From Bacteroidota bacterium (GTDB taxonomy: Bacteria > Bacteroidota > Bacteroidia > Bacteroidales > Cfx3-03): 64,000 bases of DNA. Of this stretch, positions 36,157-46,441 are shown in pieces. The stretch lies in the NCBI GenBank assembly GCA_013390605.1, contig JACAUB010000001.1, positions 3,185,610 through 3,249,609 on the forward strand, written 5' to 3'. Both the position numbers and the translations under genes were made by a program. The notes beneath the pieces were generated by a model that was not told the DNA's origin, made no database searches, and saw only the letters and a program-made list of their open reading frames with translations. Each line of letters starts with the position of its first letter. Position 1 is the stretch's first letter.

Positions 36157-38637
36157 CTAACTGTTACTCATTATAAAACAACATACATTTCCGCCAAAAT
36201 CAGTTACGAACAATAAATTTCCTGTAATACAAACTGTGCTTAGTAATGGTGATCCTATTTCAATTTTTTGCATTAACGACCCTGTATTTTTATCAACAAC
36301 ATAAAGATATCCATCAGAAGCACCAAAAACTATAAGATTTCCTACTTGAACTGGTGATGCTTCCACTGTTGCCGAAGGAGGACCAGAATACCCAGCAGTG
36401 TAGATCAAGGCAGCTCCTGTTTTGACTTTCCAAATTTCTTTCATCGAGGCTCTGGCAAATGCGACTACTCCTTCATTGACAGTACTTAAAACAATACGGT
36501 TCCGAGTAACCAATGGAACAGCAGCTACCTGCAACTTATATGGGACTTCGAATTTTTTATAAATCCCTGTTATGGGATTCATTTTGAGCAAATAATTGGT
36601 ACTAGCGATAAACAGAGTATCATCCCGGAAACAGGAAGTAGAACTTCTATATCGCAAACCATCCTCTCCAGTACTCCAAAGCTTTCTTCCACTTTGAAGA
36701 TCATGGCCGTACAAACTTACCCAGTTCGAATTAGCTATCAATGTATTGTTCGCTACTGTTAGTGTGGAAGGGCCACCTTCACCCCCTTCATATTTACCAT
36801 ACTTCCAGATTATCTTACCATCATTACAATTCAATGCAGATAAATAGTCCCAGCTACCTGTATAAAACACACCATTATCGGTTACACTACCAGACACAAA
36901 TGGACCTAAATGATTCATTTTTAAATCCGTTTCCCATTTTAACTTTCCTGTTTTAGCATCAATGCCATAACTTATTGCCTCTTTGTCCATTGCCATTACA
37001 ATTCCTTTTTCATAGCAAAAGTTATTTTTAACAGCATTTTTAGTTTGGTATTTCCAGCGTAATAGGCCAGTCTTTGCATCATATGCCATAATATAGTTTT
37101 TATCTGAAAATTCATCCATGGCGGCAATAAAGACGTTACCTTCAGCATATATAGGACTTGCCATCCAGATATTAGCTCCGGTATTTTTCGTCCATACTAG
37201 TTGCAGTTTATTGTATTTTTCTTGAGTATCTACAATAACATTATGTTGTGCATTACCTACTAAATTTGTCCAATTCTCCTTTGGCTTTGGCTGGACTGTT
37301 GTTTCTGGAATAACAAATTCCCGAGCAGAAGATGTCAAATCACCATTTTCAAAACAAGCCCTTACTTTGATTGTCAAAGATTCGCCAGCCTTGAAACCAC
37401 CAACAGAACAAGTTGTAGTCCAATTCCAATCTGTTTGTTGTGCAAGATTACCCCATGCTGTTGCTTTTGTGGAAGAGCATATTTGATATTCAACCTTTTT
37501 AGCAAGTGAAGAAGTAGCATACACATTTACTGAAATTGTCATTTGGTTATGATCATCTACCACGCAGTTTTCACCATTAGGAGTAGTAATAGTTAGTTTT
37601 TTATCAATGTAGTTATAACGAGGATGTATTCTGAATTGACCTTTTTCATTCACTTCATAAACTATAAAATTAGATGCAGAATGGTCTATTCCGCCCATTT
37701 CAGGAGGGGAAGCACAAACAGAAATAATACCGGTATTCCCATGTTTTCTAAAATAATTAACATGGAAATGTCCATAAATCCAGGCTTTCAGATTGTATTC
37801 ATTCAAGTTAATCTTTTCCTTTTCACTAATCCCATAAATAAATTGATCTCCTATGGTCAAAAGATCATGATTAAATATTACGATGCTTTTGGTTTTATCA
37901 ACATATTTCAAATCGTTTTTCATCCAACGATACACATCTTCCTTCGTATAAGATGGTTTGTAATCACCGTTTAACATTGGCGTTACAATATAATGTGTAT
38001 TTCCTGCCTCAAATGAATAATATACCGGACCAAAATTCGTCTCAAATAATTGTTCCCCATAATCCCCTTTTACCAGATCATGATTGCCAATACAATAAAA
38101 AACAGGTACTCCCATTGTTTCTGAAGTCAGAAAACGTCCATGAAAATTTAATCCTTTTTCGTAACAGATATCTCCTGTATGAATAATAAAACTAGCCTCT
38201 TCATTTCTGGCAAAATTCCTGATAGGGTCAATCCATCCATTATCTTCAAATGTTTCAGTGTCGGCAATTTGGATAAAACGAGTATTCTTTTTTCCAGATG
38301 CTGAGAAAGGCAGCAACACGAAATCATATGAAATAGTGTTATTATTAACTGGTAAATAATGTCTTCCAGATGCCTTATATCCAGCCGGAATAGTTATAAA
38401 AATAAATCTAGTTCTCGGATTTCCTGATAGCTCAAACTCACCTTTTGCATTGGTTAACACTACATCAAACCCATCAGAGACAGCAACGTTTCCAAGGCCT
38501 TTTCTATTTTCGCCCCCATTCAGACTAATGTAGACATGCCCTTTGTAGTCCGTAGCGTATCCATTAATATACAGGAGTACCAGTAAAAGAAATATTGTGG
38601 TAAATATACCAATAAACGATTTTCGATTTTTAATCAT
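36157..38637 (-). CDS. Metallophosphoesterase fused to a PQQ-type beta-propeller, secreted
   Basis: An 826-residue protein with a signal peptide or anchor (hydrophobic residues 8-27). Residues 30-110 form an Ig-like domain typical of the N-terminus of secreted calcineurin-like phosphoesterases. The phosphoesterase core has metal-binding motifs GD156, GNH186D, NH257D and GH290FH292; the first motif is D126-T-E rather than the usual D-x-H. Residues about 360-460 form a second Ig-like domain. Residues about 470-826 form a propeller with PQQ repeats (AYDAKTGLLRWKYQ, IDAKTGKLKWETD, LQSGRKLWSTG, DKNTGSLMQKIE). It is the only enzyme in this SusCD locus, so the SusC substrate is probably phosphorylated or a phosphodiester; this is inference. 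Confidence 0.85.
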   Translation of the reverse strand: MIKNRKSFIGIFTTIFLLLVLLYINGYATDYKGHVYISLNGGENRKGLGNVAVSDGFDVVLTNAKGEFELSGNPRTRFIFITIPAGYKASGRHYLPVNNNTISYDFVLLPFSASGKKNTRFIQIADTETFEDNGWIDPIRNFARNEEASFIIHTGDICYEKGLNFHGRFLTSETMGVPVFYCIGNHDLVKGDYGEQLFETNFGPVYYSFEAGNTHYIVTPMLNGDYKPSYTKEDVYRWMKNDLKYVDKTKSIVIFNHDLLTIGDQFIYGISEKEKINLNEYNLKAWIYGHFHVNYFRKHGNTGIISVCASPPEMGGIDHSASNFIVYEVNEKGQFRIHPRYNYIDKKLTITTPNGENCVVDDHNQMTISVNVYATSSLAKKVEYQICSSTKATAWGNLAQQTDWNWTTTCSVGGFKAGESLTIKVRACFENGDLTSSAREFVIPETTVQPKPKENWTNLVGNAQHNVIVDTQEKYNKLQLVWTKNTGANIWMASPIYAEGNVFIAAMDEFSDKNYIMAYDAKTGLLRWKYQTKNAVKNNFCYEKGIVMAMDKEAISYGIDAKTGKLKWETDLKMNHLGPFVSGSVTDNGVFYTGSWDYLSALNCNDGKIIWKYGKYEGGEGGPSTLTVANNTLIANSNWVSLYGHDLQSGRKLWSTGEDGLRYRSSTSCFRDDTLFIASTNYLLKMNPITGIYKKFEVPYKLQVAAVPLVTRNRIVLSTVNEGVVAFARASMKEIWKVKTGAALIYTAGYSGPPSATVEASPVQVGNLIVFGASDGYLYVVDKNTGSLMQKIEIGSPLLSTVCITGNLLFVTDFGGNVCCFIMSNS

Positions 38638-38768
38638 GATATTCTTAGTAATTGACGTTTTGACTTTATTTATTTATTTTAGATACCATCTGATTGTTCT
38701 TGAATCATTCAGAAACACTAAGCGTTTCCAGTTCCAGCCAACTAAAGCACTATCCCCGACATATTAAT

Positions 38769-38801
38769 AATCCCCTACACCATAAGATTGGTGAAGGGGA
38801 T
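38769..38801 (-). terminator. Hairpin after the small lipoprotein gene
   Basis: AATCCCCT and CACC on one side pair with GGTG and AGGGGATT on the other. The T-run is weak, so it may only slow transcription between the lipoprotein and the phosphoesterase gene. Confidence 0.45.
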
Positions 38802-38828
38802 TAAAAAGTTAACAAACAGAATTTATCA

Positions 38829-39230
38829 CTAATTTACAAATTTTGCGATAACTGTCCAGGTAGCACTTCTTCCGGACGGAGCAGTTACCTTATATTTATT
38901 TGATTTCGAAAAATTTCCATATTTTCCAAATTCTGTAGCACCTTCCAAAGGTTCAATTGTACAACCTGTTTCAAGGTTTGCACTTGCCCAAATATTTGTC
39001 AGATCAATTGTTTTATCGTTTACAATAACTGTATTTGTAAATGATGTTGTGTCATTCTGATTTGTTTGGCTTATGCTTCCCTGTATTAAACCTGTTGTCG
39101 ACATTTTAGCTAAAGTAACCGATTTAATAAAAGGTTTATTAGGAACAACGGTGATATTAGTTGATTCTTCTTTCATGCAGCTTGCAAAAACGAAGAAGAG
39201 ACAAACAGAAAATAATGCTAAATATTTCAT
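38829..39230 (-). CDS. Small surface lipoprotein of the SusCD locus
   Basis: A 133-residue lipoprotein. ATG at 39230 gives MKYLALFSVCLFFVFASC with lipobox FASC at Cys18; a longer frame from 39266 overlaps susD and is rejected. The mature part is one Ig-like beta domain with TGCTIEPLEGATEFGKYGNF and APSGRSATWTV, resembling domains in SusE/SusF-position lipoproteins and DUF5018-type modules. It probably sits beside the SusCD complex and helps bind ligand; no catalytic motif is visible. It begins 24 nt after the susD stop codon. Confidence 0.7.
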   Translation of the reverse strand: MKYLALFSVCLFFVFASCMKEESTNITVVPNKPFIKSVTLAKMSTTGLIQGSISQTNQNDTTSFTNTVIVNDKTIDLTNIWASANLETGCTIEPLEGATEFGKYGNFSKSNKYKVTAPSGRSATWTVIAKFVN

Positions 39231-39253
39231 ATTGTTTGTTTTAAATATATTTA

Positions 39254-41032
39254 TTAAAGACCCCAATCAAATATTTGCTTAAGGTTAGAATTTAAGATAA
39301 TCTGAGATGTTGGGATTGGCCGGTAGTAATATTTGGGTTCAATAAATGTACCTAATCCATTTTTCTCACCTTTAAACATAACATGTCCATGGTCGCCAAA
39401 TTCAAGATAATAACTTAGCCCTGAGTTAGATGTATTATCGACAGTAATACCCGGATATGTAGTGGTGATATTAGCCGGAACCTTCGAAGCATCATTTGTA
39501 ATGAAGTAATCAGGAATTCCATCATTGTTATAATCGACGAAACCGGAAGCCGGAACATAAATACCCTGTTGAGGTAGTTCAAAAATTTTCCCTAATTTCC
39601 ACCGCATCAAATCATCATATCTGAAACCTTCAGCAAACAATTCAACATTACGTTCACGACGAATTTCAAGTATTTCAGCTTTTTGAGAAGAGGAAACATT
39701 AAAGTATAAAGCTGCTAAAACAGGATCAACAGGAGGTGCCATTTGAAGGTTTGGCATAGCAGCCCTTGCACGTAATTTATTGATCGTATTGTTTAAATCA
39801 GTTTGAGTCAGCGTTCCCAGTTCTGCTTTTGCTTCTGCTTCATTCAACAATACCTCGGCATATCTATACAACGGCAAATCAGTTGTACACGTCATATAAC
39901 CATCCCAGTTACTACCTTTAACCTTTGGCATAAATTTAATCTGTCCATATCCTGCCGTTTTTGATATTGGTAGTTTGTGTGCAGTAGGAGCCTCATTGGG
40001 TTGTATATAGCCGGGAAACTCAATTGATTGTTTCAAACGAATATCACGATTCGTAAAAAACTGTTCATACCGTAAAGTATCTGTTACGCTTTTAGGCACA
40101 AATGTACCATCGGCATAAAGGTATGTATCAGCCATTGTGCGACTTATCCCATTTTGAAACTGTAGAACCAGTTCTGTACCATTTGTCCGTTTACCTTTTT
40201 CGTAATGCGTAAACATCATGATTTCGCTATTGGCATTTAAGTCTGTACCTCCATTAAACAAATTTGCATAGTCTTCAGCAGGCTTACCTGTATTTGATAT
40301 GCTGAATTTTCCAGATCCCATAATCGCTTCAGATGCAGTTATTGCTTTATTGAAAAAATAGTCAGAAGTTTTGGTTACATGAAGATCTTTTTCTCCTGTA
40401 TGATATTTGCGATAAGATCCTTCATAAAGACAAAAACGACTTAGTTCAGCATAAGCAACCCACTTCGAAAGAAGCGTTTTATGTGAAATATCAAAAAGAT
40501 TTTTCGAAGCAAATTCAAGATCACTTATGATAGAATCAACAACCATTTCGCGTGTGTCGCGACCCTTATACAAATCTTTAGCAGTAGTCGACAAATCTTT
40601 TGAATACCAAGGTACATCACTATAGGTTTTAACCATTCCGATATAAAACTTTGCACGTGCAAACCGACCCATCGCTCCATAATGATTTATTGATAATGGA
40701 TCACCGGTTGCTCTATGGTAGTTATTAAGGAAATAATTAATGGTTCGAAGTTGCTTCCAGTCCCACCCACCAATATTATCAGGTGTAACAGAACCAAGAA
40801 GGAGACTTTTGATTGAACCCTTTTCAAAGGTTGTATTATCGGAAGGAATATCCCAGTATGTAGGACCCCAAAAATCATAAAATTGCCATGTGTATGTTTG
40901 TAAGTCCGAAACACTGGTAAAAAAATTCTGTGTGGTAATACTTGTTTGAGGAGAACGATCCAGAAAATCATCTTTACAAGCAGCCATTAATACCAGAATG
41001 AAAGATAAAGATATAAACAATATTTTTTTCAT
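39254..41032 (-). CDS. SusD/RagB family nutrient-binding lipoprotein
   Basis: A 592-residue protein with lipobox LMAAC in MKKILFISLSFILVLMAAC; an ATG four codons earlier (41044) is also possible. The SusD hallmarks are present: CKDDFLDRSPQT after the Cys, TPR-like helices in the first half, and the C-terminal block with EILEIRRERNVELFAEGFRYDDLMRWKLG. SusD caps the SusC channel and binds its substrate. The start lies 18 nt (or 6 nt) after the susC stop, so translation is coupled. The glycan or other ligand cannot be read from sequence. Confidence 0.95.
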   Translation of the reverse strand: MKKILFISLSFILVLMAACKDDFLDRSPQTSITTQNFFTSVSDLQTYTWQFYDFWGPTYWDIPSDNTTFEKGSIKSLLLGSVTPDNIGGWDWKQLRTINYFLNNYHRATGDPLSINHYGAMGRFARAKFYIGMVKTYSDVPWYSKDLSTTAKDLYKGRDTREMVVDSIISDLEFASKNLFDISHKTLLSKWVAYAELSRFCLYEGSYRKYHTGEKDLHVTKTSDYFFNKAITASEAIMGSGKFSISNTGKPAEDYANLFNGGTDLNANSEIMMFTHYEKGKRTNGTELVLQFQNGISRTMADTYLYADGTFVPKSVTDTLRYEQFFTNRDIRLKQSIEFPGYIQPNEAPTAHKLPISKTAGYGQIKFMPKVKGSNWDGYMTCTTDLPLYRYAEVLLNEAEAKAELGTLTQTDLNNTINKLRARAAMPNLQMAPPVDPVLAALYFNVSSSQKAEILEIRRERNVELFAEGFRYDDLMRWKLGKIFELPQQGIYVPASGFVDYNNDGIPDYFITNDASKVPANITTTYPGITVDNTSNSGLSYYLEFGDHGHVMFKGEKNGLGTFIEPKYYYRPIPTSQIILNSNLKQIFDWGL

Positions 41033-41050
41033 AACTTGTCTCATTTAGGA

Positions 41051-44000
41051 TTAAAAATTAATATTCAGTCCAACAACATAAGTCCGTTGCATAGGATAAT
41101 CCGCACCTAATGTTTCAGGGTCAAGGTTAGGATTTTTGATTCCAGTCCATGTCAACAGGTTTTCACCACTAAAATAGACTCTCACGGTTTGAATTTTCAA
41201 TCTTTTCGTCAGGCTGTTGGGCAAGGTATATCCCATTGTAAGGTTTTTCAGACGGACATAAGATGCATTCTGGAGGTAACGTGTATTGTATTGCAACATT
41301 TCAGCACCACTCCAATATGAAGCAGCATATCCTTTAATTTTTGGCATATATGCACCTGTATTGGTTGGAGTCCACATGTTGTCAAAAACATATTGTTGAA
41401 TATTGGTCCATGGTGATTGATATATATTCCAGAAGTAGTTATCCGTAGGATAGTAATCTCTTTTTAGTACTCCCTGGAAAAAAGCACTTAAATCAAAACC
41501 TTTCCATTCAAGATCCACACGAACACTTGCAGGATACCGGATCCGGCTGTTACCAATTATTTTCGTATCCTCCATATCTTTTATGGTAGTACCGGCTTTG
41601 ATAACGCCATCGCCATTCAGATCCTCAAATTTTATATCACCAGGACCGGGAACAGTATAACCGGGATACGACCAGAATGAACTTTGGTTAGCATGATTAG
41701 CTAATTCTGCAGGTGTCTGAAACAACCCCTTACTGACAAAACCATAAATTGTTCCGATTTCATAACCTTTAAAATAGTCGCTCAGTTTTCCATCCGGGTT
41801 GTCGTAACTGGTAATCCAGGCGCGACTGTCAGAAATAGCAAAACGAACATTATACTTAAAATCGCTATTCGACAACTTGAATTTGTCGTGCCAGGTCAGT
41901 GTTAATTCCCAGCCTTTAGTTATAGATGCCGCTGCATTTGCCTGAGGTTCGGTGGTTCCGAGTACAGAAGGTAACGTTTTTGATTTCGTAAGGATATCGG
42001 TAGTTGCCCGTTGATAGTATTCAAAAGTTGCGCTTAAACGGTTATTTAAAGCTGCAAGATCCAAACCATAGTTAGTTGTGCGAACTTTCTCCCATGTCAG
42101 ACTTCCAGATACTAAACCTGGGGCATAAATCGACAGCTGCTGATCATATGTCGGCCCATTAAGCAATGAAGATGTTTTTCCATTACCCATTGTAGAAAGA
42201 TATGAATAATACCCAACATCCTGATTTCCAAGATTACCATACGAAAATCTAGGTTTCAACACATTCAGATATTGAGTAAAAGGAGTAAAGAACTTTTCTC
42301 TGGCAATATTCCATCCTAAAGAAACTGAAGGAAAGAAACCGTAACGATCATTTTTAGGAAAACGAGATGTACCATCATCGCGACCGTTCATTTCAAACAA
42401 GTATTTTTGATCATAGTCGTAAGAAAAGCGCGTAAAAACGCTCCTTGTTGCATAATCCTTAATATCTTCACCTACTGTAGGGACGCCTGTTCCCAATTGG
42501 ATAGAGGGAACACTGGTACTGATTAGGTTCTGACGGTATGCTGAAAAAGAATCTGAATACCAATAGTCCTGATTATAGCCTAACAAATAATGAAAATGAT
42601 GTTTATTAAACGATTTATCAACATCTGCAAAAACATCATAAACATTTTGATTTGTTGAAGAAGCGTCATGTTCGGCCGATGTTGTCGGATTCAATACACC
42701 TAAAGGCAAATTGGGGCCAGTCTCATAATAAATTGGCACCGAATATGTTCTGTAGTCATAACTTGTACGCGAGAAAGAAGCTCTTCCTGTCACAGTTAAG
42801 AGTTTCTTAAAGAACTCGCCTTTCATTGTAAATATAGTATTGAATGCACCTGTATTTGATATTGATCTACCACCTTCCTGCAAGCTACCCAAGACAGATG
42901 CACCTGAACTCGTCCACGTTCCGTCAGGGTTTTTGGGTACATCCAGCGTTGATGTTGAGAATAAAGAATTCATATTTATCCCCTGCGAAGGTTGGTTGTA
43001 ATTATCAAGACTGTAAGAGGTGTTATTTGAAAATGTCAACCAATCTGCTGCCTGAATATCTACCTTACCACGTAACGAATATCTTCCAAGAACATCGTTC
43101 CCGTATTTGAAGATTCCATCCTGATCATAATATCCGGCAGAAAAATAATAACTTGCTTTACCTGACGTACCGGAGACTGCAACATCGTGACGTTGAGATA
43201 TTCCATAATTATTGCAAGCTTCTTCAAACCAGTTTGTACGTCCGGCATATTGCCAATATTTATTATTATCCGGATTTAAGCGAACCATTGGCGCCAGGCC
43301 TTTGGTTACTTTATGCAGATAATCCAGATCATTCGAACCATAGATATCTGCTAACGAATACCATGTACCCGTACCTTGAACGCGTAGCATCAAAGCAGTA
43401 TCTTGATCCGTCATGAATTTAGGGATATTGTTTGGACGGCGAAAATCAAAATGGGCATTATATGTAACCTTTATACCAGTTCCCTCACCTTTCTTTGTAG
43501 TAACCAATATAACCCCATAAGCTGCACGAGCGCCATATATCGCTGCCGACGCTGCATCCATCAGTGTAGAAATAGATTCAACATCGTTTACACTTAAACG
43601 TGCAAAAGCATCTGCATCGGAGGGGATGCCATCGATAATTATTAATGGTGAACCGCCATTAAGAGAGGTAAAACCTCGAATATTAAGAGTGGGAGTCGCG
43701 GTTGAACGTCCACTCGAGATGGAAACAGTCAACCCGGGAATCTCTCCTTGTAAAGCAAGACCAATATTTGACACGGGGCGATTTTTAATCACGTTCGGAT
43801 CAATTCCACCAACAGCACCTGTTAGATTTGCTTTTTTCTGTGTGCCATAGCCGATGACTACAACATCATTTAACCCAACAATTAATGGCTCCAAAACAAT
43901 TTCAAAGGAGACTCTGTCTCCAATATCCACATTTTGTTTTTTCATCCCAATGAAAGAAACGGACAATGTTTTCGCGTTCTCGGGAACATTTATAGTAAAA

Positions 44001-44500
44001 GTTCCATCAACAGTTGTAATTACCCCTTCCGTACTCCCTTGAATAACAACAGAAGCACCAGGAAGTGGTATACCCTTGTCATCAGTAACTCGTCCTGTGA
44101 GTTTTTTCTTTTGCTGTTGTTGTTGAATTGAATGGGTTGAAAAAAGAACAATCTGCTTGTCAATCACAGTATAAGCAATATCAGTCCCGGCGAAAAGTTT
44201 TCCCAGTACGAAGCTGATTTTTTCATTTCCTGCTTTAATATTCACTTTTCGTTCAACATCAACAATCTTACTATTAAACATAAAGAAAAAATCTGATTGA
44301 TTCTGGATTTTATCCAAAACCTCTTTAACAGATTGATTGTCGACATTTAGGCTGATCCTGGTGTTTTGTGAGTAGGATTCTACTGCTAATAATTGTGTTA
44401 CGCTTAAAAGCATAATGATTATTGTCATCCGCATAACCATAAATGTTTTGTTGACCCAATACTTCATTATAGGCCAATTGGTATATAATTTAATTTTCAT
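41051..44500 (-). CDS. SusC/RagA TonB-dependent transporter with STN signalling domain
   Basis: A 1149-residue outer-membrane transporter. After the signal region (to about residue 46) comes an STN domain (about 48-118: NTRISLNVDNQSVKEVLDKI), then a carboxypeptidase-regulatory-like domain (KLTGRVTDDKGIPLPGASV), the TonB box region (LNDVVVIGYGTQKKANLTGA), plug and a large beta-barrel ending in YVVGLNINF. The STN domain is used to signal to a FecR-type anti-sigma factor, matching the adjacent fecR and sigma genes. The transporter therefore likely reports substrate binding to its own sigma factor. Confidence 0.96.
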   Translation of the reverse strand: MKIKLYTNWPIMKYWVNKTFMVMRMTIIIMLLSVTQLLAVESYSQNTRISLNVDNQSVKEVLDKIQNQSDFFFMFNSKIVDVERKVNIKAGNEKISFVLGKLFAGTDIAYTVIDKQIVLFSTHSIQQQQQKKKLTGRVTDDKGIPLPGASVVIQGSTEGVITTVDGTFTINVPENAKTLSVSFIGMKKQNVDIGDRVSFEIVLEPLIVGLNDVVVIGYGTQKKANLTGAVGGIDPNVIKNRPVSNIGLALQGEIPGLTVSISSGRSTATPTLNIRGFTSLNGGSPLIIIDGIPSDADAFARLSVNDVESISTLMDAASAAIYGARAAYGVILVTTKKGEGTGIKVTYNAHFDFRRPNNIPKFMTDQDTALMLRVQGTGTWYSLADIYGSNDLDYLHKVTKGLAPMVRLNPDNNKYWQYAGRTNWFEEACNNYGISQRHDVAVSGTSGKASYYFSAGYYDQDGIFKYGNDVLGRYSLRGKVDIQAADWLTFSNNTSYSLDNYNQPSQGINMNSLFSTSTLDVPKNPDGTWTSSGASVLGSLQEGGRSISNTGAFNTIFTMKGEFFKKLLTVTGRASFSRTSYDYRTYSVPIYYETGPNLPLGVLNPTTSAEHDASSTNQNVYDVFADVDKSFNKHHFHYLLGYNQDYWYSDSFSAYRQNLISTSVPSIQLGTGVPTVGEDIKDYATRSVFTRFSYDYDQKYLFEMNGRDDGTSRFPKNDRYGFFPSVSLGWNIAREKFFTPFTQYLNVLKPRFSYGNLGNQDVGYYSYLSTMGNGKTSSLLNGPTYDQQLSIYAPGLVSGSLTWEKVRTTNYGLDLAALNNRLSATFEYYQRATTDILTKSKTLPSVLGTTEPQANAAASITKGWELTLTWHDKFKLSNSDFKYNVRFAISDSRAWITSYDNPDGKLSDYFKGYEIGTIYGFVSKGLFQTPAELANHANQSSFWSYPGYTVPGPGDIKFEDLNGDGVIKAGTTIKDMEDTKIIGNSRIRYPASVRVDLEWKGFDLSAFFQGVLKRDYYPTDNYFWNIYQSPWTNIQQYVFDNMWTPTNTGAYMPKIKGYAASYWSGAEMLQYNTRYLQNASYVRLKNLTMGYTLPNSLTKRLKIQTVRVYFSGENLLTWTGIKNPNLDPETLGADYPMQRTYVVGLNINF

Positions 44501-44648
44501 ACATTTGTAATGGTTTATTTAATATTTAAATGAACTGTTAACTTTTCAGTGTCAGAGTTGAAAAGAATTTTACTAGTCAAGGGGATGTGCCAACATCCCT
44601 TTGATTTTTTTACATTTGATTAGTTTTTCAATTTCTCCATAGGCAGTT

Positions 44649-45749
44649 TTATCTTCGTTTGGTTATTATTATTTTTCGTTTTGAATATGAGTTATCACCC
44701 AATCGTTTACGTTCAGTAATGTTGTATTTGACCGGAGCAGAAATCTTTAGCAGTTCAAGTATTTGAGGCAGCGTTTCATCTTTGTAAGTAGCTGTATATA
44801 CGTACTCTTTAAGTTCTGGGCTCTGGAGAATAATTTCCACATTAAACCACCTGTTTAATTTCCGAACAACCTCATTCATTGGATCATCTCTAAAAATCAA
44901 CAATCCCTCTTTCCATGCAGTATATTTAGCAATATCGACTTTGCTTATAATCAGCTTATTTTTAGCTGCATTCAGCGCTGCACATTCTCCCGGTTTTATA
45001 TTTGTAATAGTTTTATTATCTTCATATTTCCCTGAGAACAAACGAACACTTCCCGACACTAGAATTAGCTCAGTTAACACTTCATCCGGATAACTTATAA
45101 CATCAAAACGTGTTCCTTTAACCTCTATATTCATTTTTCCAGCCTTTACCAGAAAAGGATGAGAAGCATCTTTTGCAACATCAAAATAAGCCTCTCCGTT
45201 CAACTCTACCTGACGTTTATCTTCTGCAAAAGAAACAGGATATTTGAAAACAGATCCGGAATTTAACCAAACATGCGAACCGTCAGGAAGTACAAAGTCG
45301 GTTTGTATTCCAGCCGGTGTTTTTATTGTTTGCCAAATAGTCTGCGAACTTTTTTCAGATTTTGCTTTAAAAACAGTAGCTGTCAGATAAGCGGAATAAA
45401 TAAATAATGGAATGATTAGTATAGCAGCGAACTTTATAAATACAGAAACGATTGTCTTCCTTTTAGAATTATCTCTTAGATCTTCATCCTCTTGTAATCT
45501 TATTTTGTGATGCAGACGATCCAATATACGATCCATCGTCACCTTATGAGCAAACTTCAATTCCTCATTATTTTCAACTGCCTGCCACTTATCCCACTGT
45601 CCGCTTATTTCATCAAGAATCTGTTCATCATTATGTGGATTCTCTAAAACGCCAATAACGTGTTGTGCTTCTTCAAAGGAGCAGGTTCCCTTCATATATT
45701 TCACGAAGAGAGCTGAAAATTCAGAATTTACTTTTTCTGATTTAAGCAT
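44649..45749 (-). CDS. FecR-type anti-sigma factor
   Basis: A 366-residue membrane protein. A cytosolic N-terminal sigma-binding part (about 1-100) is followed by one transmembrane helix (about 100-122, VFIKFAAILIIPLFIYSAYL). The periplasmic FecR domain has TPAGIQTDFVLPDGSHVWLNSGS and VELNGEAYFDVAKD. The C-terminal DUF4974-type domain (DPMNEVVRKLNRWFNVEI) contacts the STN domain of SusC. It relays the signal from SusC to the sigma factor encoded 122 nt upstream. Confidence 0.94.
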   Translation of the reverse strand: MLKSEKVNSEFSALFVKYMKGTCSFEEAQHVIGVLENPHNDEQILDEISGQWDKWQAVENNEELKFAHKVTMDRILDRLHHKIRLQEDEDLRDNSKRKTIVSVFIKFAAILIIPLFIYSAYLTATVFKAKSEKSSQTIWQTIKTPAGIQTDFVLPDGSHVWLNSGSVFKYPVSFAEDKRQVELNGEAYFDVAKDASHPFLVKAGKMNIEVKGTRFDVISYPDEVLTELILVSGSVRLFSGKYEDNKTITNIKPGECAALNAAKNKLIISKVDIAKYTAWKEGLLIFRDDPMNEVVRKLNRWFNVEIILQSPELKEYVYTATYKDETLPQILELLKISAPVKYNITERKRLGDNSYSKRKIIITKRR

Positions 45750-45871
45750 TGTGTTTATTTAATTTCTTGAAATAACATAAGCGACAAACATTTTTGAATG
45801 TTGATACCTATATAATACGCAAAAGCATGGTCCTCCCCCCTGTCTCTCCCTAAAAAATAAATAATACGAAT

Positions 45872-46441
45872 CTAAAGGAAGAGTGCTATATAAAGCATTA
45901 TAACCAACGAGTCACTACCCAAACGGCTTTTTATAAATTTCAATGAATAGTTAATACTATTTTCAACGGTTTTAACCGAGATATCTAATTTCTCGGCAAT
46001 CTCACTATATGATAGATGTTTCTCTCTGCTTAATTGAAAGATCTCTTTTTTCCGGGGAGGTAATTCCTGTACAATCTGTTGAACACAATCTAGCAGGTCT
46101 CCATATTCAATAGACTCCTCCATATTATAATTTGCTGTTGCTTTATTTAATATAATTTCCCGATATTTTTGTTCTTTGAGCCTTTCTCTGAGGATATCGA
46201 CAATCACATTGTGAGCAACCGTAAAAACAAATGACTTGAAAGCATATTTACTATCAATACTTTGACGCTTTTCCCAGATTTTCAAGAAGGTAGTTTGAAC
46301 TACCTCTTCCGCATCTTCACTCGACTTTAAAATGGAAAAAGCGAAATAATAGAGTTTAGTACAATAGATTTCATACAATTTATCAAATGCATAAGCTTTG
46401 CCCATTTTAACATCTTCGACAATCTCTCTTTCCGTTTTCAT
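45872..46441 (-). CDS. ECF-type RNA polymerase sigma factor
   Basis: A 189-residue sigma-70 family ECF factor of the Bacteroidota FecI-like type. Region 2 contains FDKLYEIYCTKLYYFAFSIL and AEEVVQTTFLKIWEKR. Region 4 has LPPRKKEIFQLSREKHLSYSEIAEKLDISVKTVE with its helix-turn-helix. It is the first gene of the locus, presumably held by FecR until SusC binds its ligand, and then transcribes susCD and the phosphoesterase gene. Confidence 0.94.
   Translation of the reverse strand: MKTEREIVEDVKMGKAYAFDKLYEIYCTKLYYFAFSILKSSEDAEEVVQTTFLKIWEKRQSIDSKYAFKSFVFTVAHNVIVDILRERLKEQKYREIILNKATANYNMEESIEYGDLLDCVQQIVQELPPRKKEIFQLSREKHLSYSEIAEKLDISVKTVENSINYSLKFIKSRLGSDSLVIMLYIALFL

Noticed and set aside
44578..44605. 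Hairpin between fecR and susC as an operon terminator
   Set aside because: The T-run follows the hairpin only on the + strand, whereas the genes run on the - strand, so it does not fit a terminator for them.
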